64,000 bases of DNA from Halalkalibacter sp. APA_J-10(15) (GTDB lineage: Bacteria; Bacillota; Bacilli; Bacillales; Bacillaceae_D), in NCBI RefSeq assembly GCF_023017105.1, contig NZ_JALKEV010000001.1, positions 372,001 through 436,000 on the forward strand, in the 5' to 3' direction. Of this stretch, positions 25,383 to 34,796 are shown piece by piece (within the stretch, counting starts at the first letter, position 1; every line of letters begins with the position of its first letter). Under the pieces are notes generated by a model that worked only from the letters and a program-made list of their open reading frames with translations, ran no database searches and had not been told where the DNA came from. The translations under genes were made by a program, and so were the position numbers.

Positions 25383-26420
25383 ATGATGAAACAAGGAATC
25401 CTAAGTATCTTAATGGTGAGCTTACTGTTGGTTGTAGTGGCGTGTGGAAATGATGGTTCAACTTCGACGACTGGTGATGATGGAGGGTCAGAGCAAGAGC
25501 AATATACGATTCGTATTGCTGGCGGAGCAGTAGGACCGGAGCATTCACTGACAAGGACGTTTCACTTCTTAAAAGAACAGCTAGAGGAGAACTCTGATGG
25601 TCGCTTCCAAGTTGATTTAAGCGTTGCGGGTGAGCTGGGGGAAGATCGGGAAATTATTGAGGCTATGCAAATGGGAGAGGTACATTTGGCATCTCCTTCA
25701 CCTGCTGCATTAGGTGGTTTTAATAAAGGGGTCGCAATTCTTGATATGCCATTTTTGTTTACGAGTCGTGATATTGCATATGAAGTTCTAGATGGAGAGC
25801 CAGGGAAAATGATATTAGAAGGTTTAGATGGTGCGGGATTAAAAGGATTAGGATACTTTGAAAACGGTTTCCGTAATGTAACAAATGATACAAAACCAAT
25901 TGAATCGATAGAGGATTTTCAAGGGCTTTCGATTCGTACAATGCAAAATCAAACGCATATTAGAGCGTGGGAGCTACTAGGGGCTAATCCAACTCCGATG
26001 GCATTTGGTGAATTGTATACGGCGTTACAGCAAGGAACAGTAGATGGGCAAGAAAATCCATTTGGGTTAATCGTAGCGAATAAATTCTTTGAAGTTCAGG
26101 ATTACTTAACAGTAACCAATCATGTATACGCTCCCAATGTTATTATTACCAATTCAGCTTTCTATGAAGAGCTACCTTCAGACTTGCAGCAAGTATTCGA
26201 TGAGGCAGTAAGTGAAGCTATTGAACACAATCGGGAGCTTGCTCAGCAAGAGGAGATTGATGCAAGGGCTGAACTAGAAGAGCAGGGCATGGAAGTGTAT
26301 GAGTTTTCGCAGGAGGATCTTCAGCAGATGCAAGATATTACATTAGAAGTGTATGACGAATTTAAAGACGATATAGGGGAAGAGGTTGTTGATTTATTCT
26401 TAGAAGCTTCACTTGAATAA
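25383..26420 (+). CDS. dctP: TRAP transporter substrate-binding lipoprotein (DctP type)
   Basis: The 345-residue lipoprotein (VVAC, Cys21) has the DctP family motifs GPEHSLTRTFHFLKEQLEE, GELGEDREIIEAMQMGEV and, in the middle, LSIRTMQNQTHIRAWELLGANPTPMAF with the conserved carboxylate-binding arginine. It captures an organic acid outside the membrane and hands it to the DctQ and DctM proteins encoded next. TRAP systems usually import acids, so the substrate is more likely a sugar acid than a neutral sugar. Confidence 0.92.
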   Translation: MMKQGILSILMVSLLLVVVACGNDGSTSTTGDDGGSEQEQYTIRIAGGAVGPEHSLTRTFHFLKEQLEENSDGRFQVDLSVAGELGEDREIIEAMQMGEVHLASPSPAALGGFNKGVAILDMPFLFTSRDIAYEVLDGEPGKMILEGLDGAGLKGLGYFENGFRNVTNDTKPIESIEDFQGLSIRTMQNQTHIRAWELLGANPTPMAFGELYTALQQGTVDGQENPFGLIVANKFFEVQDYLTVTNHVYAPNVIITNSAFYEELPSDLQQVFDEAVSEAIEHNRELAQQEEIDARAELEEQGMEVYEFSQEDLQQMQDITLEVYDEFKDDIGEEVVDLFLEASLE

Positions 26421-26497
26421 TGTAGTTTGCTTGAAGGAAGGTATTCAAGTCCTTCCTTCAAGTGTTAATAAGACACTATCCTCTAGGAGGAATGGAA

Positions 26498-27001
26498 ATG
26501 AGCATTTTGAAGAAAATAAATGAACATCTTGAGGAATGGATCTTGGTTTCGTTACTTGCTGTGTCATTAACATCTATTACGATGCAAATTACGATGAGAT
26601 TTATCTTTGATAATTCGCTTGCTTGGTCAGAAGAGCTTGCACGATATTGCTTCATATGGTTGATCTACATTGGGATTGCTTATGGTGTGAAGCGCTCGAG
26701 ACATATTTGTTTAGATGTGGTGTATGATATTGTCCCTGATACATTGAAAAAAGTAATGCTACTTATATCGAATGTATTAGTAGGATTATTTGCTCTTTAT
26801 GTCATTTACTATAGTGTGTTTCTGATAGAGCAACTAACGAACTTTAGTCAAACGAGTGCAGCGATGAGAATTAATATGATTTACGTGTATCTCTCAGTGC
26901 CAATAGGAATGACAATCACATTATTGAGGTTAATTCAGAACTTAGTACATGTCATTCGAAACTGGGATTCGATCTTGACAGAAGAATTAAAAGAAATGTA
27001 G
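26498..27001 (+). CDS. dctQ: TRAP transporter small permease (DctQ type)
   Basis: The 168-residue protein has four membrane helices and the DctQ hallmark DNSLAWSEELARYCFIWL (residues 41-58). The frame is open from a GTG at 26462, but AGGAGG at 26485-26490 sets the start at ATG 26498. It forms the membrane complex with the DctM protein encoded 17 bp later. Confidence 0.92.
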   Translation: MSILKKINEHLEEWILVSLLAVSLTSITMQITMRFIFDNSLAWSEELARYCFIWLIYIGIAYGVKRSRHICLDVVYDIVPDTLKKVMLLISNVLVGLFALYVIYYSVFLIEQLTNFSQTSAAMRINMIYVYLSVPIGMTITLLRLIQNLVHVIRNWDSILTEELKEM

Positions 27002-27017
27002 TGATAGGGGTGAGGAT

Positions 27018-28286
27018 ATGGTTGCTGCGATATTATTCGGTTCATTTCTTCTTTTTATGTTACTCAAAGTGCCGATCGGTTTTGCCTTAGGACTAGCGTG
27101 TCTTGTTACTATCTTTTATAGTGGTGCAGTCTCTCCTATTTATTTAGTACAAGGATTAGTGACATCTGCGGACTCGTTCCCTTTAATGGCGATACCGTTT
27201 TATATTTTAGCTGGTGAAGTAATGGGTAAAGGCGGTATTTCTAAAAGGCTATTTGGTTTTGCCAAGATTTTCGTCGGTAATATTACTGGTGGTTTAGCGA
27301 TTGCTACAGTTGTAACGTGCATTTTCTTTGCTGCTATTTCTGGCTCAGGTCCAGCGACCGTTGCTGCTATTGGAGGGATGGTTATTCCTTTAATGGTTCA
27401 GCAAGGCTATGATAAGAAATTTGCTACGGCTATTATTGTTGCTGCTGGAACAATTGGCGTAATCATTCCCCCAAGTATTCCGATGGTTATCTACGGAGTC
27501 TCGGCGTCTGCATCGATTGGAAGTTTGTTCTTATCTGGTATTATTCCAGGTTTGTTAGTGGGGCTTATATTAATCTTGTATAGCTATTTTTATGCGAAGG
27601 TTAACAATTACCCAAAGGATAACTTGAAGCTATCTGCTAGTGAGATCGCAAAAGAATTTCTAAGTGCTTCATGGGCATTAATGATGCCCGTCATCATTTT
27701 AGGAGGAATCTATGGGGGTGTGTTTACCCCAACAGAGGCAGCTGTTGTAGCAACCGTATATGGGCTCATTATAGGGTTATTTGTCTATAAGGAATTAGCC
27801 TTTAAGGATTTATTCCGTGTGTTCAGTAACGCTGCACTCACGACGGCAGTTATTTTAATTATAACGGGTACAGCTACGTTCTTTGGAAGACTTCTATCAA
27901 TTGAACGAATACCAGATATGGTTGCGACGACATTAACGAGTATGACCGATAATCGAATTCTCCTGTTGTTATTAATTAATGTTTTCTTAATATTAGTTGG
28001 GACATTTATGGATGTGATCGCATCAATTATTATTTTAACACCGATTCTGTTGCCAGTAGCATTGGAGATCGGGGTCGATCCCATCCACTTTGGAATTATT
28101 CTTGTCGTTAATCTGGCAATTGCTTTAATTACACCACCTATAGGAGGTTCCTTATTTGTTGGAATAGGAATATCGAGGTTATCTGTCTGGGAAATAAGTA
28201 AAGCCATCGTTCCAATGTTCCTATTAATGATATTAGCTCTATTTATTGTGACGTATTTACCACAAATTAATGTGTTTTTACCTTAG
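27018..28286 (+). CDS. dctM: TRAP transporter large permease (DctM type)
   Basis: This 422-residue polytopic protein has DctM signatures: PLMAIPFYILAGEVMGKGGI, the GSGPATVAAIGG loop, AAGTIGVIIPPSIPMVIYGV and a second PPIGGSLFVGIG loop near the C terminus. It is the sodium- or proton-coupled channel subunit. It has the normal length and follows the DctQ gene closely. Confidence 0.93.
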   Translation: MVAAILFGSFLLFMLLKVPIGFALGLACLVTIFYSGAVSPIYLVQGLVTSADSFPLMAIPFYILAGEVMGKGGISKRLFGFAKIFVGNITGGLAIATVVTCIFFAAISGSGPATVAAIGGMVIPLMVQQGYDKKFATAIIVAAGTIGVIIPPSIPMVIYGVSASASIGSLFLSGIIPGLLVGLILILYSYFYAKVNNYPKDNLKLSASEIAKEFLSASWALMMPVIILGGIYGGVFTPTEAAVVATVYGLIIGLFVYKELAFKDLFRVFSNAALTTAVILIITGTATFFGRLLSIERIPDMVATTLTSMTDNRILLLLLINVFLILVGTFMDVIASIIILTPILLPVALEIGVDPIHFGIILVVNLAIALITPPIGGSLFVGIGISRLSVWEISKAIVPMFLLMILALFIVTYLPQINVFLP

Positions 28287-28304
28287 AGAAGTGAGGGATT
28301 AGAG

Positions 28305-29270
28305 ATGGAAGCAAGAAAGAAAGTATTAGTAACGGCAACGAACTATTCAACGTTATGCAAAGAGGCTAAATTTTTACTAGAACAGAACCAAATAGATGTT
28401 ATTGAAAATCCAAATGATCGGCCGATGACTTTCGAAGAGTTGAGAGAGGTCATATCAGATATTGATGGAGTCGTAGCGGGAGTAGATAGTTGGAATGAAG
28501 CGGTATTTCAATTGGCACCTCATCTGAAGGTGATATCGAGGTTTGGGGTTGGGGTAGACAATATCGATTTAGAGAAGGCGAAGGAATATGGCATTCACGT
28601 AACGAACGCTCCTCGATTAAATTCGAATGCTGTGGCAGAATTAACGATTAATCTTATCTTAAATAGCTTACGAAATACGGTTCTTTTGCATCATACGACT
28701 CAGCACGGGAGTTGGGATCGTTTTGTAGGTGTTGAGCTCAAAGGGAAAAAGGTCGGGCTCTTAGGATTTGGTAATATCGCTCAAAATGTAGCGAAGAAAC
28801 TGCAAGGATTTGATGTGGGAATTTATGCATACGATAAATATCCTAATGACGCTATTGCAGACAAATACAATGTTGCGTTTATGTCTTATGAGGATATTTT
28901 AAGGAAGTGTGATGTGGTCAGTATGCATCTTCCACATATGAATGAGACTCATCATTTTATGAATAAGGAGCGGTTTCAGCAAATGAAAGAAGGGGCCTAC
29001 TTTATTAATACATCGCGTGGAGGACTTGTTGATGAACACGCCTTGTACGAAGCACTACATTCTGGACACTTGCAAGCTGCTGCTATTGATGTGTATGAAG
29101 AAGAGCCGACTAAGTCTACAAATCCGTTGTTTCAGCTTAAGAATATTATAACGACACCACATACTGCCGCTGAGACTTATGAAACGTATCATTTAGTAGG
29201 ACTTTTAACAGCGCAAGCTATCATTGATGTATTTCAAAATAAGAGGCCTGCTAATCTAATGAATGGGTGA
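28305..29270 (+). CDS. D-isomer 2-hydroxyacid dehydrogenase (SerA-like catalytic core)
   Basis: The 321-residue protein has the NAD-binding motif VGLLGFGNIAQNVAKKL, FGVGVDNIDLEKAKEYGIHVTNAP-type substrate entry, NTSRGGLVDE with the catalytic arginine, VYEEEP with the glutamate and TPHTAAET with the histidine. It lacks the ACT domain of biosynthetic SerA. It would oxidise a 2-hydroxy acid or reduce a 2-keto acid using NAD(P). In this operon it probably handles an intermediate related to the DapA-like aldolase. Confidence 0.9.
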   Translation: MEARKKVLVTATNYSTLCKEAKFLLEQNQIDVIENPNDRPMTFEELREVISDIDGVVAGVDSWNEAVFQLAPHLKVISRFGVGVDNIDLEKAKEYGIHVTNAPRLNSNAVAELTINLILNSLRNTVLLHHTTQHGSWDRFVGVELKGKKVGLLGFGNIAQNVAKKLQGFDVGIYAYDKYPNDAIADKYNVAFMSYEDILRKCDVVSMHLPHMNETHHFMNKERFQQMKEGAYFINTSRGGLVDEHALYEALHSGHLQAAAIDVYEEEPTKSTNPLFQLKNIITTPHTAAETYETYHLVGLLTAQAIIDVFQNKRPANLMNG

Positions 29271-29303
29271 ACGAATATTAAATTAGGTAATGGGGGATTT
29301 GCT

Positions 29304-31091
29304 ATGAGTTTAAATGAAAAAAGATGGGTTGGAGATTTCCCGAAGATTGGGATTCGACCTGTTATAGATGGTCGGCAAGGGGGGATTCGTGAATCTTTAG
29401 AGGATGTCACTATGGGGATGGCTCAGTCAGTATCGACATTTCTTCAAGAACAGTTACATTATCCTAATGGAACTCCTGTCGAATGTGTAATTGCAGATAC
29501 AACAATTGGTGGAGTGCTAGAAGCGGCGCAAACCTCGGAGAAGTTTAGGAGGGAAGGGGTTGGTATTACGATTACTGTTACGCCTTCATGGTGCTACCCA
29601 ACAGAAACCATCGATCAAGATATTCATACCATTAAGGCCATTTGGGGATTCAATGGGACGGAAAGGCCAGGGGCCGTCTATTTAGCAGCTGCTACGGCTG
29701 CACATAATCAGAAAGGGTTACCTGTTTTCAATATTTATGGTCGTGATGTTCAAGAAATGAATGATACGTCAATTCCATTGGATGTACAAGAGAAGCTTAT
29801 TCAATTTACGAAATCGGCACTAGCTGTAAGCATCATTCGTGGCAAATCTTACTTATCTATTGGAACAGTGTCTATGGGAATTGCGGGTTGCATTGCTGAT
29901 GAGAGCTTCTTCCAACAGTATTTAGGTATGAGAAATGAGTATGTTGATATGAGTGAATGTATGAGACGGTTAGAGTTGAACATTTATGATGAAGAAGAAT
30001 ATGAACATGCGTTGAAATGGGTAAAGGAAAATCTGCAAGTAGGGAGAAATGTAAATCCACCCGAGCTACAGCGTTCGGATAAGCAGCAAGAAGGTGATTG
30101 GGAAACGGTAGTAAAGATGACACTCATTATAAGAGATCTAATGGTTGGAAATGAAAAGCTCGCACAAAAAGGATTTCTTGAAGAAGCGAAGGGGCATAAT
30201 GCTATTGCTGCTGGCTTTCAAGGTCAACGAGCATGGACTGATTTCATGCCTAATGGTGATGTCAGTGAGGCAATACTTTCTTCGTCATTTGATTGGAACG
30301 GCGTACGAGAGCCGTATATGGTGGCGACAGAAAATGATACGCTGAATGGGGCGACGATGTTACTTGGTCATCTCATAACAAACGCTGCGCAAATATTTGC
30401 TGATGTCCGTACTTACTGGAGTCCAGAAGCTGTACAACGGGTTACAAGTCATAAACTAACAGGTAGAGCGGCTAATGGAATGATTCATCTTATTAACTCT
30501 GGACCAGCAGCTTTGGATGGTACAGGTCAACAAGAAGTGGATGGTAGACCTGCTATGAAGTCGTTTTGGGATATTAGTGAAGAAGAGATTGAGAAATGTT
30601 TACGTGCAACGGAATGGTGCCAAGCCGTTGATTTTTTCAGGGGTGGGGGCTTTTCAACAGATTTCACAACAAGGGGAGACATGCCCGTTACGATGGCAAG
30701 AATCAATATCATACAAGGTTTAGGTCCTGTTCTGCAATTAGCTGAAGGGTATACCGTTGAACTGCCTGAAGATGTTCATCATGTCTTAGATGAAAGAACC
30801 GATCCAACATGGCCGACGACTTGGTTTGTTCCTAGATTAACAGGAAATGGGGCTTTCACAGATGTTTACTCTGTTATGAATAATTGGGGGTCTAATCACG
30901 GGGCTGTGAGTTATGGGCATATCGGTGGTGAGTTGTTGACAGCTGCCTCTATGCTACGGATTCCAGTATCCATGCATAATGTGAGTCATGATCGTATTTT
31001 CCGACCGAGTGCATGGAGTGCCTTTGGTACGGAGGACTTAACAAGTGCTGATTTCCGAGCATGTCAGAATTTTGGACCGTTGTATAAATAA
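29304..31091 (+). CDS. fucI: L-fucose isomerase family protein
   Basis: At 595 residues it has the length of FucI (E. coli about 591). The metal ligands are visible: Glu343 in [10 protein letters not shown], Asp367 in FADVRTYW (24 residues apart, as Glu337/Asp361 in E. coli) and His539 in [28 protein letters not shown] is a typical N terminus. FucI converts L-fucose to L-fuculose and D-arabinose to D-ribulose, and accepts related aldoses. No fuculose kinase or fuculose-phosphate aldolase is in the window, so the partners here are unusual and the true substrate is open. Confidence 0.92.
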   Translation: MSLNEKRWVGDFPKIGIRPVIDGRQGGIRESLEDVTMGMAQSVSTFLQEQLHYPNGTPVECVIADTTIGGVLEAAQTSEKFRREGVGITITVTPSWCYPTETIDQDIHTIKAIWGFNGTERPGAVYLAAATAAHNQKGLPVFNIYGRDVQEMNDTSIPLDVQEKLIQFTKSALAVSIIRGKSYLSIGTVSMGIAGCIADESFFQQYLGMRNEYVDMSECMRRLELNIYDEEEYEHALKWVKENLQVGRNVNPPELQRSDKQQEGDWETVVKMTLIIRDLMVGNEKLAQKGFLEEAKGHNAIAAGFQGQRAWTDFMPNGDVSEAILSSSFDWNGVREPYMVATENDTLNGATMLLGHLITNAAQIFADVRTYWSPEAVQRVTSHKLTGRAANGMIHLINSGPAALDGTGQQEVDGRPAMKSFWDISEEEIEKCLRATEWCQAVDFFRGGGFSTDFTTRGDMPVTMARINIIQGLGPVLQLAEGYTVELPEDVHHVLDERTDPTWPTTWFVPRLTGNGAFTDVYSVMNNWGSNHGAVSYGHIGGELLTAASMLRIPVSMHNVSHDRIFRPSAWSAFGTEDLTSADFRACQNFGPLYK

Positions 31092-31156
31092 AGGATTTTG
31101 TTTGTAGAAGATGTTATAGAAGTAATAATAGTGTTGAAATGTCAGAAAGAGTGTGA

Positions 31157-31204
31157 AGTAGGATGTTAAAAAAGTAAGGTTTCTTTTTAACATCCTACTT
31201 TTTT
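31157..31204 (+). terminator. Strong terminator after the FucI operon
   Basis: AGTAGGATGTTAAAAAAG pairs with CTTTTTAACATCCTACT, with one unpaired A, followed by TTTTT. A classical intrinsic terminator. Confidence 0.93.
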
Positions 31205-31369
31205 AAGATAATCATTTAATTAAGTTAGCTTTAAGTGGGTTCGCGGGTGTTGTTGGCTTCATACGTTACACTTAAAAAAAATCCCACATTAAAAAAAGCT
31301 CAAACCCTTGTAAAGACTGCGTGCGTCGCGATTAAGAAAAGCCTTTGCGTAGCTTTTCTTCTGCTAAGT

Positions 31370-31498
31370 GAACGTCATTCCGCTAATACTCATAAGGAAG
31401 AGAGAAATGAAGCGAAAAAGACCAAATAGCGGAATGAGGTTCCGGAAGGACTATCAAAATAGCATTTATGAAGGAAATAGCGGAATGAGGTTCCGTCG
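31370..31498. repeat. Copy 1 of an intergenic repeat family (GCGGAATGAGGTTCCG)
   Basis: GAACGTCATTCCGCTAA (31370-31386) is the inverted counterpart of TAGCGGAATGAGGTTCCG, which occurs at 31427-31444 and 31478-31495. The second direct unit is preceded by TTTATGAAGGAA and followed by TCGA, and the whole block recurs at 48532-48565. The region has no gene and lies between two operons. Function unknown. Confidence 0.7.
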
Positions 31499-31563
31499 AC
31501 AAGTTTCTTATTTACAAAAACCAAACCCCCAATTAATACGCCCTTAACATTATCCGTTTAAAG

Positions 31564-31569
31564 TATAAT
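31564..31569 (+). promoter_or_regulatory. -10 element of the GlpP/ABC operon
   Basis: A perfect TATAAT lies 43 bp before the leader hairpin. TTAACA at 31544-31549 is a possible -35, but its 14-nt spacing is short, so only the -10 is convincing. Confidence 0.5.
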
Positions 31570-31611
31570 TAACAATTTAATAGAAAAGATAGGTTTAAAA
31601 ACTGAGAGAAT

Positions 31612-31677
31612 AACCTGTGGCTTTTCATATGATTCCTTGATTTAAGGGGATACGTATGAGGAGTCACAGGTTTTTCG
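31612..31677 (+). promoter_or_regulatory. Leader terminator hairpin, likely GlpP-type antitermination site
   Basis: AACCTGTG (31612-31619) pairs with CACAGGTT (31665-31672), and pairing continues inward through about 27 positions to 31638/31646 with only one two-base mismatch and several G-U. Five T follow. It lies between the promoter and the first ABC gene, where it would stop transcription. GlpP is known to act on such a leader of glpD in Bacillus subtilis, and a GlpP homologue is encoded in this same operon. Control by that protein is an inference. Confidence 0.65.
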
Positions 31678-31726
31678 TGTGAATAGAGACAGTTTATGTC
31701 TCATAAACGGAGGTGAATAGAGGAAG

Positions 31727-32605
31727 ATGGTGTCAAAGTTTAAGTCGTTATATGTTCCTTATTATTTTTTGTTTCCTGCTCTCTTATTATATGCGATCTT
31801 TTTTGTTTTTCCGTTTTTCTTTTCATTTGTGATTAGCTTTTCAGATTGGAATTTATTGAATGGGGATATGTCGTTTGTTGGGTTGAGTAATTATGAGGGG
31901 TTGTTTGGTGATGCCGTCTTTTGGAGGTCGATTATTCAAACACTCTACTATGTGTTTGTGACGGTGCCCTTTGCGGTGATACTCGGTTTAGTGTATGCCG
32001 TTCTTATTGAAAAAGCCGGGAAGCTTCGTTCTTTTTACCGGTTTCTCTTCTTTATTCCGGTCGTCGTCTCTGTTGCGGCTGCATCGCTTTCCTTCTCGTT
32101 GATTTACAGTCCGCAATCAGGACTGTTGAATCAGTTCTTACAAATGATTGGAATCGACGGTGTCAATTGGTTGGCGAATCCGAATACAGCACTTTTATCC
32201 ATTATGGTGATTGGAGTATGGCAATCCTTTGGTTACAATGTGGTGCTATACATCGCAGGGTTAAAGCAGCTCGATCAAAGCCTTTATGAAGCAGCGGCTG
32301 TAGATGGTGCAACGCCTTGGTATCAATTTTGGCGACTAACGATTCCGTTGCTATCGCCTGTCCATCTATTCGTAACAGTTATGACGATGATCTATTCGTT
32401 CCAAGTGTTTGCCCTCGTACAAATTATAACGATGGGTGGACCGAATCATTCGACAAATGTTGTCGTGTTTTATATATGGCAGGAAGCTTTTCGATTCTTT
32501 AACACAGGGACAGCAAGCGCTGCAGCGACGCTCTTATTTGCCGTCATTCTTGTCCTCACAGTCATTCAACTAAAGCTACTCGTTAAATATGTTCATTACC
32601 AGTAA
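31727..32605 (+). CDS. ABC sugar-type importer permease (MalF/UgpA-like)
   Basis: The 292-residue membrane protein has six predicted helices and the coupling loop YEAAAVDGATPWYQFWRLTIPLLSPV near residue 190, typical of CUT1 permeases. The N terminus YVPYYFLFPALLLYAIFFVFPFF is characteristic of the MalF/UgpA group. Starts at 31727 (ATG) or 31730 (GTG) are both possible behind AGAGGAAG. It pairs with the permease encoded next. No ATPase gene is in the operon, so a shared MsmX-type ATPase is probably used. Confidence 0.92.
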   Translation: MVSKFKSLYVPYYFLFPALLLYAIFFVFPFFFSFVISFSDWNLLNGDMSFVGLSNYEGLFGDAVFWRSIIQTLYYVFVTVPFAVILGLVYAVLIEKAGKLRSFYRFLFFIPVVVSVAAASLSFSLIYSPQSGLLNQFLQMIGIDGVNWLANPNTALLSIMVIGVWQSFGYNVVLYIAGLKQLDQSLYEAAAVDGATPWYQFWRLTIPLLSPVHLFVTVMTMIYSFQVFALVQIITMGGPNHSTNVVVFYIWQEAFRFFNTGTASAAATLLFAVILVLTVIQLKLLVKYVHYQ

Positions 32606-32626
32606 AGGTTGGAAAGGGTGTTATTT

Positions 32627-33448
32627 ATGAAGCAGTCACCACTCCATAAATGGATGCTACATATCATATTGATATTGTCTGCGTTGCTTGTTCTCGTTCC
32701 GTTTTTATGGATGTTTAGTATTTCCATTTCAGCTACAAGCTCTGCGTTTCAACGAATCGCCTTCTTTATCCCTTCTGTCTTTAGCTTAGAAGGATATGCA
32801 CATGTCTTACATACGACTCCCTTCTTTATATGGTTAGGAAATAGTGTTTTTGTAGCTATGATTCTAACAGCTGGACAAGTCATCATCGGCGTGTTTGCGG
32901 CCTATGCATTTGCGAATTATCAATTTAAAGGGAGTCAAATACTATTCTATTTTGTCCTTTGTACGATGATGGTCCCACCGCAAGCGATTATGCTGCCGAC
33001 CTTTCTCGTTGTGAATGAGCTTGAGTGGGTGAATTCATTTAAGGGGGTGATTGTACCACATTTGGCTAGTGGCTATGCGATCTTTGTTCTGAGGCAATTT
33101 TTTATGCAAATCCCAAAAGATTTAGTAGAGGCGGCAGTCGTTGATGGAGCTGGGCATGTTAAAACGCTCTATCATATTTATATTCGTTCGTCTGTCTCTA
33201 TTGTTGTCGGTTTGTTCCTTATCTTGTTTGTGAACAATTGGAATGACTATTACTGGCCGCTCATTATTCTCATGGATGAAAGCAAATTAACGTTACCAGT
33301 AGCCATCATTCAGTTTCGAAGTGAATCTTTCATTGAGTGGGTTCCGACAATGGCGGCCGCAACGTTAACGATTATTCCTGTTCTTATTCTTTATATGGTA
33401 GGGCAGCGCTATTTTACAGAAGGATTTATTCAAAGTGGAATTAAATAA
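32627..33448 (+). CDS. ABC sugar-type importer permease (MalG/UgpE-like)
   Basis: The 273-residue protein has six helices and the EAA-type loop VEAAVVDGAGHVKTLYHIYIRSS near residue 175. An in-frame TTG at 32609 was rejected because GGAAAGGG lies between it and the ATG at 32627. It forms the heterodimeric channel with the preceding permease. Its end overlaps the region encoding the ribosome binding site of the binding protein. Confidence 0.92.
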   Translation: MKQSPLHKWMLHIILILSALLVLVPFLWMFSISISATSSAFQRIAFFIPSVFSLEGYAHVLHTTPFFIWLGNSVFVAMILTAGQVIIGVFAAYAFANYQFKGSQILFYFVLCTMMVPPQAIMLPTFLVVNELEWVNSFKGVIVPHLASGYAIFVLRQFFMQIPKDLVEAAVVDGAGHVKTLYHIYIRSSVSIVVGLFLILFVNNWNDYYWPLIILMDESKLTLPVAIIQFRSESFIEWVPTMAAATLTIIPVLILYMVGQRYFTEGFIQSGIK

Positions 33449-33461
33449 GGAGGAAATGAAG

Positions 33462-34796
33462 ATGAAACAATCATGGGTCTTAGTAGGAAGTTTGTTATTA
33501 CTACTGTTGTTAACAGCTTGTGGGGGCGAGGAGGCAGCTCAGTCGCAAGAAGCATCGCCAAACGATAGCGATGATCAAGTAAGCTCGATGGAAAATGGGG
33601 GAGAAGCGGTTGAAATTACGTTTCTACACGTGTTTGGCGGAGATCAGGGTGAGGTCATTAAAGAGTTAGTAGAGAACTTCAATGATTCACAAGATGAGGT
33701 TGTTGTTAAGGATGAGCAAGCACAAGGCTGGTATGATGGAGTTATAGAGCGTTTGCAAGTGCTCTCGCTTTCGGATCAGCTACCAGAGGTGACGATTAGT
33801 GGCTTTGCCTTTAATGACTATATGCAATCGTTTATGCCGATTGTCCCAGCGCAAACGTTTATCGATGAGCAGGATTTTGATTTGTCGGATTTTTCAGAGC
33901 AAATGCTCGACCTTGCGAAAGGTGATGACGGAAATTTGCATTCAATGCCATTTGCGGTTAGTACACCTATTATTTATGTGAATAGAGATCACTTTGAAGA
34001 AGCGGGGATTGAATTGAAAGCACAACCAGATAGCTGGCAGGAGGTACGCGATTGGGCAGCTCAGTTATCTGAGGTCGATGATCGCTATGGAATATTCTTT
34101 CAAATGGATTTTGATACGTGGATGTTTCAGATGATGCTAGATTCAAATGGTGGTCAGCTAGCGGATGTCGATAAACAACAGGTTCAGTTCCAACAGGAAA
34201 AAGGGTTAGACGTATTAGAGTTTTGGACAGAGATGGTCTTTCAGGATGAGTCTTACCCGTATATGAATGGCGACCAAGCACAGCAGGAGTTTCAGCAAGG
34301 GAATTTATCGATGATGGTTGCGACAAATGGGCAAATCGGTCGTTTGAAAGGCAATGTTCCGTTTGAATTAGACATTATGCTGCTGCCAGAAGGGTTAAGC
34401 GGAACAGAGCGGAAGATCCCTGCTGGTGGAGCGAACATTTTCGTGCTGGAATCTGATGAGGAGAAGGAAGCGGCTGCTTGGGAATTTGTGAATTATGTCA
34501 CTTCTGAAGAAGGTACGTCGATTATTGCGGAGAAATTAGGTTATATGGCTGTTAGAGAATCGGTGTTGGAAGAGGATGGCTTACTCGGTGATTTTCTTGC
34601 AGAATTTACACAGGCGAAGGTGTCGTATGAGCAGGCGGACGATATTGTACCTTGGTTTAATTGGCCAGAGGATCACGGTCCGAGAATTAATTCTGTTATG
34701 CTATCAGAATTTGAGGCGGCCTTTACTGGGCAAAAGACAGCCGAGGAAGCATTAGCAGATGCGGCTTCTGAAGTAGAAAGGCTGTTAGGTTGGTAA
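33462..34796 (+). CDS. ABC importer substrate-binding lipoprotein (UgpB/MalE-like)
   Basis: The 444-residue lipoprotein has a signal ending LTAC (Cys20) and an acidic linker. The family 1 binding-protein pattern includes ITFLHVFGGDQGEVIKELVENFN, a central MPFAVSTPIIYVNRDHFEEAGIE and GNLSMMVATNGQIG. A tryptophan/proline-rich WFNWPEDHGPR near residue 405 resembles UgpB-type proteins. AAGGAGG at 33447-33453 places the start at ATG 33462, inside the longer frame that opens at 33435. The GlpP-like and phosphoesterase genes nearby suggest a glycerol-phosphate or related ester as the ligand. Confidence 0.88.
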   Translation: MKQSWVLVGSLLLLLLLTACGGEEAAQSQEASPNDSDDQVSSMENGGEAVEITFLHVFGGDQGEVIKELVENFNDSQDEVVVKDEQAQGWYDGVIERLQVLSLSDQLPEVTISGFAFNDYMQSFMPIVPAQTFIDEQDFDLSDFSEQMLDLAKGDDGNLHSMPFAVSTPIIYVNRDHFEEAGIELKAQPDSWQEVRDWAAQLSEVDDRYGIFFQMDFDTWMFQMMLDSNGGQLADVDKQQVQFQQEKGLDVLEFWTEMVFQDESYPYMNGDQAQQEFQQGNLSMMVATNGQIGRLKGNVPFELDIMLLPEGLSGTERKIPAGGANIFVLESDEEKEAAAWEFVNYVTSEEGTSIIAEKLGYMAVRESVLEEDGLLGDFLAEFTQAKVSYEQADDIVPWFNWPEDHGPRINSVMLSEFEAAFTGQKTAEEALADAASEVERLLGW

